Shown one piece after another: positions 59,318 through 64,000 of a stretch of 64,000 nt of DNA (its first letter is position 1; the number at the start of each line of letters is the position of its first letter). The translations under genes and the position numbers were made by a program. Below the pieces are notes generated by a model. That model was given only the letters and a program-made list of their open reading frames with translations, did no database searches and was not told the DNA's origin. The DNA lies in the NCBI GenBank assembly GCA_022826725.1, contig JAJDUF010000004.1, forward strand, positions 248,001 to 312,000, given 5' to 3'. The DNA comes from Chloroflexota bacterium. Lineage in GTDB: Bacteria > Chloroflexota > UBA11872 > UBA12225 > JAJDUF01.

Positions 59318-60064
59318 TTAGATGTCCAGCACTCGTTCCGCCGGCAGGTGGGTAAGCCGGTCGTCGAGGCTATCGTGGAGGCGGTAGTGCAGCAGCCACT
59401 CTCCGGCCTGGGGATCGGGCGTCTCGGTAGCTACCTCCGCTACCGTCGTCAGCGTCGCTGCCGGCCAGTCCGGGTCACCATGGAGCAGGGTGAGCGCCCA
59501 CGCGGCGAGCACCGTGGCCTCGTCCCCTTGCACGTAGAGACACACCCGGTCGGCCGCAAACCAGCCGGGGTGAAACGTCGCTAGTAGCAGCGTCGGGTAG
59601 CCGGCGGCGTTGGGCCACTCCACTACCCGGGTACGCCGGCCGACCGGCAGATCGCGGATCGTGGCGATGTCTACGGCCGGGAAGGCGACGCCGAGCACCA
59701 TCAGGCCGATCTCGTAGAGCGCCTGCGGCTCGGTGCCGGCCAGGGGCTGGGCGCGCAGCCACCCCAAAAGCTGGTGCCAGGCTGCGGGGACGACCCCGGC
59801 CACGGCGTCGCAGGCGCCCGGCGCAGCAAAATACGGGAACAGCCGCGGCCAGCGCGCCGTCACGTCACTCAGCGTCGCGGCCAAGACTTCCGGCCCGGGT
59901 AGGTCAGCGCCGGTGGACCGGCGGCGCTGATCGGCGGCACCGAGCCGCCGTGGTACGGATCCGGTCGCTTCCAGCCACAGCAGCGTATAGAGGGCAAACG
60001 CGGCGTGGCGGGCCAACTCGCGGTCCGGGGATAGCGCCCCGGTCAGGTCGGGTCCACTCTCCAT
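59318..60064 (-). CDS. Hypothetical protein, Ala/Leu-rich, function unknown
   Basis: Predicted 248 residues from ATG 60064. I do not recognise a family. It appears largely alpha-helical in its first ~140 residues (ARHAAFALYTLLWLEATG, AAWHQLLGWLRAQPL). It ends in a more beta-like part with VVEWPNAAGYPTLLLATFHPG and CLYVQGDEATVLAAWALTLLHG. No signal peptide and no metal-binding motif are evident. Codon use matches GC-rich neighbours, and the frame is long with no equally long competing plus-strand frame, so I regard it as real. It stands alone between DUF2231 and a divergent GNAT gene. Confidence 0.6.
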   Translation of the reverse strand: MESGPDLTGALSPDRELARHAAFALYTLLWLEATGSVPRRLGAADQRRRSTGADLPGPEVLAATLSDVTARWPRLFPYFAAPGACDAVAGVVPAAWHQLLGWLRAQPLAGTEPQALYEIGLMVLGVAFPAVDIATIRDLPVGRRTRVVEWPNAAGYPTLLLATFHPGWFAADRVCLYVQGDEATVLAAWALTLLHGDPDWPAATLTTVAEVATETPDPQAGEWLLHYRLHDSLDDRLTHLPAERVLDI

Positions 60065-60099
60065 GTACCGGCGAGTGTAGCACGCTCGCGCGTCTGCGC

Positions 60100-60190
60100 C
60101 CCTCGGCTGGCCTGGTAGAATGCCCGCGGCGGGAGCGGGATGACTGCCTCACCGTAAGCGGGAATGACGACTTTTGGCAAATGTCTCCGT
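60100..60190. repeat. Weak intergenic repeat
   Basis: gcccgcggcgggagcgggatgactg (about 60122-60146) and accgtaagcgggaatgacg (about 60151-60169) resemble degraded members of the cgggaatgacgg family. It lies in the divergent gap before the GNAT gene. Confidence 0.4.
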
Positions 60191-60211
60191 AGTGGGAATG
60201 GCGAGGAGACG

Positions 60212-60820
60212 ATGGCTCAATCACAGGACAGCGTAGGTAGTACTGCGCCGGCCGCCGACGTAGCGGCAACCGATCTGGCGCGCATCGTCATCCGCAGCCT
60301 GCGGTTGGAGGATCAGGCCGCCGTGGAGGCCATCACGGCCGAGGCGTTCCGGGGGGTATCCATTGATGAAGTCATCGAGCAGCGGTTCGGGCCGCTGCGC
60401 CCGCGCTCCTGGCAGACGATCAAGAGCACGGCGGTCGGCGCGGAGGTGCGCGAGCAGGCCGCGACGTGCTTTGTGGCCGAGCTGGACGGCGAGGTGATCG
60501 GCTACATTACGACCGCGGTATCCCAGGACACGAGCACGGGGCGTATCCCCAATATCGGCATTGCGCGCGGCTACCGTGGCTTGGGGCTGGGCACGCGGCT
60601 GATCGAGTACGCGCTGGCCTATTTCCGGCAGCAGGGTCTGCGGATCGCGCGGATCGAGACGCTGGTGCAGAATAGCGTTGGTGACTACCTCTATCGGAAG
60701 CTGGGATTCCAGGAGATTGCCCGTCAAATCCACTTCGCCCAGTCGCTGGTGGATACGGAGCCAAGCTCCGCCGCCGGCTCGCGTCAGGAGCCGCATCATA
60801 CACACGAGGTCATGCCATGA
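60212..60820 (+). CDS. GNAT family N-acetyltransferase
   Basis: Predicted 202 residues; ATG 60212 is behind ggcgaggagacg, while the frame back to 60164 lies in repeat sequence. IVIRSLRLEDQAAVEAITAEAF starts the fold. IPNIGIARGYRGLGLGTRLIEYAL is the acetyl-CoA P-loop (Gly-rich). RIETLVQNSVGDYLYRKLGFQEI is the C-terminal GNAT block. Substrate unknown. Its stop overlaps the start of the sugar isomerase/epimerase gene (ATGA), so they are translated together. Confidence 0.9.
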   Translation: MAQSQDSVGSTAPAADVAATDLARIVIRSLRLEDQAAVEAITAEAFRGVSIDEVIEQRFGPLRPRSWQTIKSTAVGAEVREQAATCFVAELDGEVIGYITTAVSQDTSTGRIPNIGIARGYRGLGLGTRLIEYALAYFRQQGLRIARIETLVQNSVGDYLYRKLGFQEIARQIHFAQSLVDTEPSSAAGSRQEPHHTHEVMP

Positions 60821-61656
60821 GATTTGCTTGCTGCAACGAACTCCTTGAAGACTGGCCGCTGGAGCGGCAGTTCCGTTTCTTGCGCGACGTGGGCTACGAG
60901 GGTATCGAGGTGGCCGCCTTCACGCTGGCACCACGGATCACCGACATCACGACCGGGCAACGCGCCGCGGTGCGCCGGTTGGCGGCCGACGTGGGCGTGG
61001 AAATCACCGGCCTGCACTTCCTGCTCGCGCGAACGGAGGGTCTGTACCCCACGTCGCCCGATGCGGCGGTGCGCCGGCGCACCGCGGACTATCTGCGCGC
61101 GCTCGTGGACTGCTGCGCCGACATTGACGGCCGGTTCATGGTGTTCGGGTCGCCGCAGCAGCGCAACCTGCCGGAGGGAGTGAGCACCGAGGACGGCCGC
61201 CGCGCGCTCATGGAGGTGCTGCACGCGGCGCTGCCGGCTGCGGCGGACGCCGGCGTCACGATCTGCCTCGAACCGCTCCCGCCGCCGCAGTCGAACTTTG
61301 TCCGCACGACGGATGAGGCGATCAGCATTATCGCGGAGGTCAATCATCCGCACCTGCGGCTCATTCTCGACGGGCGCAGTCTGGCGGCTCAAGTGCAAAC
61401 GCAGCAGCAGAGTCTGGCCGAGATTATCCGCACCACGGCAGGGTACACGGCCTACTGCCAGGCCAACGACGCCAACAGTGGTGGTCCCGGCGCCGGCGAC
61501 ACCGACTTCGTGGAGATATTCGGCGCCTTGCACGAGATCGGGTACGATGGCTGGATGTCGGTCGAGGCGTTCGACTTCAGCCCCGGCCCGGAGAACGTGG
61601 CCCGCGATAGTCTGGCGTACATGCAGCGGGCACATGCGGCCGCCGTAGCAGGGTAA
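60817..61656 (+). CDS. Sugar phosphate isomerase/epimerase-like TIM barrel (AP endonuclease 2 fold)
   Basis: Predicted 279 residues. A xylose-isomerase-like barrel: FLRDVGYEGIEVAAFTL, ITGLHFLLA, FGSPQQRNLP, ICLEPLPPPQSNFVRTTDEAI, LRLILDGRSLAAQVQ and IGYDGWMSVEAFDF carry conserved acids and His at strand ends that bind divalent metal (Glu of CLEPL, Asp of LILDGR, Glu of SVEAF). These enzymes isomerise or epimerise free or phosphorylated sugars or cyclitols. Overlaps the GNAT gene by 4 bases and is followed by a PhyH gene 209 bases on. Confidence 0.88.
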   Translation: MRFACCNELLEDWPLERQFRFLRDVGYEGIEVAAFTLAPRITDITTGQRAAVRRLAADVGVEITGLHFLLARTEGLYPTSPDAAVRRRTADYLRALVDCCADIDGRFMVFGSPQQRNLPEGVSTEDGRRALMEVLHAALPAAADAGVTICLEPLPPPQSNFVRTTDEAISIIAEVNHPHLRLILDGRSLAAQVQTQQQSLAEIIRTTAGYTAYCQANDANSGGPGAGDTDFVEIFGALHEIGYDGWMSVEAFDFSPGPENVARDSLAYMQRAHAAAVAG

Positions 61657-61864
61657 AAAGAATGCCGCTCCGACGAATTGGCGAGGGACACTACCCCGGC
61701 GACTCGTTCGAGGGGAAGGATAGGCGGACCGGCTGGACGACACGGGGCAACGCAGTTTGCGTCGGCAAAACACGTGACCTGACGGCCGTAATGGTGTACT
61801 ATCATCGTTTGGCGGGAGGCGGCAATTGTTCTCAGGCCGCCTGGTGTCATGACGGAGGAGTAGG

Positions 61865-62872
61865 ATGGGATCGCTGACACAAGCGCAGGTTGACAGCTTC
61901 AACGAACAGGGATACCTAGTCGTCGAGGACGTGCTGGACCCCGAGGCCGTCCTCGATCCGGTCATTCAGGAGTATCACGGAGTGCTCGATAGGCTCGCCG
62001 ACCACCTCTACAAGCAGGGGGACATTGCCTCGCGCTACGAAGAGCTCCCCTTCAGTGAGCGCATCACGCGCATTTCTGCCGAGACCGGCAAGAACCACCA
62101 GCAGTTCTACGACTTCTCGCTGCCGTTCAGCGGCGTCAAGCGCGATACGCCGTTCTGGACCGGCCCGGCCGTGTTCAACGCTTTCGTCTACGAGCCGCTG
62201 CTCGATGTCATCGAATCGCTCATCGGCCCGGAGATTTACTCGAATCCGGTCCAGCACGTGCGGATCAAGCCGCCGGAGCAGTACCTCCCCAAGAACGAGC
62301 ACGGGGACGCGGTCATCGGCATGACGGCCTGGCACCAGGATCATGGTGTGGTGACGCCGGAGGCCGACGACACCAAGATGCTCACCGTCTGGTTCCCGCT
62401 GCTTGATGCGCCGATTGAAAAAGGCCCGCTGCGGGTCGTACCCGGTAGCCACAGGGGTGATCTCCTCACGCATTGCCTGAACTACATGGGCAACAAACTC
62501 ACGCCGGCGGCCGGCCGCCAGATTCCGGAGAAGCTCTTCGCGGCCGATATTGCCAAGCCGATTCCCTTGGACCGTGGAAGCGTGGTCTTCTTGCACAAGC
62601 GGATGGTCCATTCCTCGCTGCCCAACGTCAGCGAGGAGGTCCGCTGGAGCTTCGATCTGCGCTACAACCCCACGGGCGAGCCGACCGGCCGCCACCTGTT
62701 CCCCGGCTTTGTCGCGCGGAGCCGCGCCAATCCCGAGACGGAACTGCGCGACCCCGAACGCTGGACCCAGATGTGGCTGGACGCCCGCGAGCGGATGTCC
62801 CAGATCAACCAAGACGGGCAAAACGACGTGCAGTTCGGTCGCTGGGGCGACGATCACCCCGACTGCGCCTGA
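61865..62872 (+). CDS. Phytanoyl-CoA dioxygenase (PhyH) family protein, copy 2
   Basis: Predicted 335 residues; ATG 61865 follows gacggaggagtagg. An Fe(II)/2-oxoglutarate oxygenase: TAWHQDHGVVTPEADDTKML holds His ~157 and Asp ~159, and HKRMVHSSLPN holds the distal His ~249. GPLRVVPGSHRGDLL and RWSFDLRYNPTGEPTGR complete the fold, with Arg for 2-oxoglutarate. It is more distant from copy 1 than a recent duplicate. It lies in a plus-strand group with sugar isomerase/epimerase and DUF6807 genes, which suggests a role in oxidising a sugar-linked small molecule. Confidence 0.9.
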   Translation: MGSLTQAQVDSFNEQGYLVVEDVLDPEAVLDPVIQEYHGVLDRLADHLYKQGDIASRYEELPFSERITRISAETGKNHQQFYDFSLPFSGVKRDTPFWTGPAVFNAFVYEPLLDVIESLIGPEIYSNPVQHVRIKPPEQYLPKNEHGDAVIGMTAWHQDHGVVTPEADDTKMLTVWFPLLDAPIEKGPLRVVPGSHRGDLLTHCLNYMGNKLTPAAGRQIPEKLFAADIAKPIPLDRGSVVFLHKRMVHSSLPNVSEEVRWSFDLRYNPTGEPTGRHLFPGFVARSRANPETELRDPERWTQMWLDARERMSQINQDGQNDVQFGRWGDDHPDCA

Positions 62873-62875
62873 GCG

Positions 62876-62935
62876 GGACTCACTCCCCTAGCCCCCACCC
62901 TAGCCCTCCCCCGCTGCGGTGGGGGAGGGGATATG
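62876..62935. repeat. Palindromic intergenic repeat
   Basis: ctcactcccctagccccc (about 62880-62897) is followed by ccctcccccgctgcggtgggggaggg, a near-perfect hairpin. It is another member of the ctcacccc/ggggag family. Confidence 0.6.
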
Positions 62936-62976
62936 TTGTCCCTCTGCGGGGCGGGGGCCACACGAGGTAGATACCG

Positions 62977-64000
62977 ATGACCGCAACTACTGTCGTCGTA
63001 CACGCCGGCTTTCACCGCCGGCACAACTGCCCCGTGGTGGCCACGCTCCCGGCAGCAGTTGCCGAGGGGGCCGTGGCTCTCCGCGATGAAAGCGGCCGGC
63101 TGACGCCCTGTCAGGTGGAGCCGGCGGCCGAGCCGGGACAGGTGCAACTGGCATGGCTGCTCGACGACCTCCCGGCCGGCGAGTCCCGCCGTTACACCGT
63201 CGTTACCGCTGGCGCCGCACCTGCAGGAGCCGGCGGCGTGACGCTGACCGACCGGAACGGAACGCATTTGGACATCGCGGTCGGCGGCGACCGATTTACT
63301 TCCTACCACTACGCCGAGGTGCCGGCGCGGCCCTACTTCCATCCCGTCGTCGGACCGGGTGGTGCGCTGGTGACGCGCGGGTTCCCGATGGAGCCGGACG
63401 TGCCGGGCGAAACGCACGACCATCCGCACCACCGGGGCCTCTATTTCGCACACGGCGAGGTCAACGAAACCAACAACTGGAGCGAGGTCCCCGGGCACGC
63501 CACGATGCAGCACCGCGGCTTCGAGCAGTTGACCTCCGGCCCGGTGCAGGGGAGCTTCACGCAGGCGCTGGACTGGCTCGATACGGAGGGCGCGGTGGTA
63601 CTGACCGAGCAGCGCACCGTGACCGTCTACCACACGTCCGACGACGAGCGGCTGCTCGATGCGGCGCTCGCGTTCCGGGCCAGCACCGGCGCGGTGCTCT
63701 TCGGCGACACCAAAGAAGGCGGCCTCATCTCCGTGCGGGTGGCGACCAGCATGGACGCCAAGGAGGCGGGGCGCATCGAGAACGCCGCCGGGGGCATCCA
63801 AGAGGCGGAGACGTGGGGCAAGCGGGCACAGTGGTGCGACTATTCCGGCCCGGTCGCCGGCCAGACGCTCGGCATCTGCCTGATGGACCATCCCGACAAC
63901 CCCCGCCATCCGACGCACTGGCACGTCCGCAACTACGGGCTGATGACGGCCAACCCGTTCGGCCGCCGCGACTACACGCGCGACCCGGCGCAGCGTGGCG
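62977..64000 (+). CDS. DUF6807 (PmoA-like) family protein, 3' end beyond the window
   Basis: Starts at ATG 62977 with gaggtagataccg nearby; 341 codons are in the window with no stop. The frame reads VHAGFHRRHNCPVVATLP, TDRNGTHLDIAVGGDRFTSY, GFPMEPDVPGETHDHPHHRG and LYFAHGEVNETNNW, then KEGGLISVRVATSM and DHPDNPRHPTHWHVRNYGL. The HDHPHHRG and THWHVR histidine-rich blocks are the hallmark of this family, which is named after methane oxygenase PmoA only by old annotation and is now believed to be unrelated to it. Common beside Gfo/Idh and sugar genes in Planctomycetes and Chloroflexota. Function unproven. Confidence 0.82.
   Translation, partial: MTATTVVVHAGFHRRHNCPVVATLPAAVAEGAVALRDESGRLTPCQVEPAAEPGQVQLAWLLDDLPAGESRRYTVVTAGAAPAGAGGVTLTDRNGTHLDIAVGGDRFTSYHYAEVPARPYFHPVVGPGGALVTRGFPMEPDVPGETHDHPHHRGLYFAHGEVNETNNWSEVPGHATMQHRGFEQLTSGPVQGSFTQALDWLDTEGAVVLTEQRTVTVYHTSDDERLLDAALAFRASTGAVLFGDTKEGGLISVRVATSMDAKEAGRIENAAGGIQEAETWGKRAQWCDYSGPVAGQTLGICLMDHPDNPRHPTHWHVRNYGLMTANPFGRRDYTRDPAQRG

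Noticed and set aside
53..62935. CRISPR array
   Set aside because: The repeats are scattered between genes, vary in length and have no regular spacers; no cas gene is present.
61916..63924. Minus-strand frames of 313 and 356 residues
   Set aside because: They are shadows of the PhyH and DUF6807 genes, which have clear catalytic or family motifs on the plus strand.
1..64000. Insertion sequences or prophage
   Set aside because: No transposase, integrase, terminase, capsid or tail gene could be recognised on either strand.

Overview
The window is dense, mostly GC-rich bacterial chromosome. It reads as accessory catabolic territory of a free-living or host-associated Chloroflexota bacterium (SAR202/Dehalococcoidia-like or a sponge-associated relative). 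That assignment is inference. It rests on Val/Glu-rich linkers behind lipoprotein cysteines, many paralogous Gfo/Idh/MocA dehydrogenases, enolase-superfamily enzymes, phytanoyl-CoA dioxygenases, sulfatases and CoA-transferases, a bacterial GOLPH3-like protein, a DUF3179 (seleno)protein, and palindromic intergenic repeats. No rRNA, ribosomal protein or other firm taxonomic marker is present. No transposase, integrase or CRISPR array was seen.

Layout. 1-8600: a plus-strand catabolic cluster with three tandem copies (one cut by the window edge) of a GH32/GH43-like propeller protein, a Gfo/Idh oxidoreductase, a double fumarylacetoacetate-hydrolase-domain protein and a DegT-type aminotransferase. 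8792-14212 (minus): type III CoA-transferase, an orphan collagen-linker substrate-binding lipoprotein, Gfo/Idh and a SelA-like PLP enzyme. 14284-14889: DUF433/DUF5615 toxin-antitoxin pair with a frameshifted toxin. 15011-25552: sulfite-oxidase-like molybdoenzyme, AlkD-like protein, enolase-superfamily enzyme, PhyH dioxygenase, HAD phosphatase, a duplicated pair of propeller glycosidase-like genes, a second SelA-like enzyme and a DUF418 membrane protein. 25731-33771: GNAT, two sulfatases, GOLPH3-like protein, another enolase-superfamily enzyme and threonine aldolase.

33946-43720 holds the most unusual content. Two AT-richer blocks carry two large proteins of the same design, an N-terminal GHKL (Hsp90/MutL/MORC-type) ATPase and a C-terminal PD-(D/E)XK-like nuclease motif. 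The second overlaps a DNA methyltransferase gene by 10 bases, giving a compact methyltransferase/ATPase-nuclease module that looks like an atypical restriction or anti-phage system. It starts directly behind a decayed tRNA-Ala 5' half. GC-rich MFS exporter and LysM/M23 peptidase genes lie between the two blocks.

43778-54427: acetamidase, HAD phosphatase, an NCS2 permease fused to an RsbW-like domain, tRNA-Ala(GGC), then a minus-strand operon with 4-base overlaps (glycosyltransferase, radical SAM/SPASM, WG-repeat/O-methyltransferase fusion, histidine phosphatase) and a DUF3179 gene whose in-frame TGA replaces the conserved Cys and is followed by a SECIS-like hairpin. 54604-58593: Cache-domain protein and a complete glycine betaine/proline-type ABC transporter closed by a perfect hairpin. 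58713-64000: DUF2231 protein, an unknown gene, GNAT, sugar isomerase/epimerase, PhyH dioxygenase and a DUF6807 (PmoA-like) gene running off the window.

Almost every longer GC-rich intergenic gap holds palindromic repeats of two or three families; none is visible inside the 33946-43720 region.
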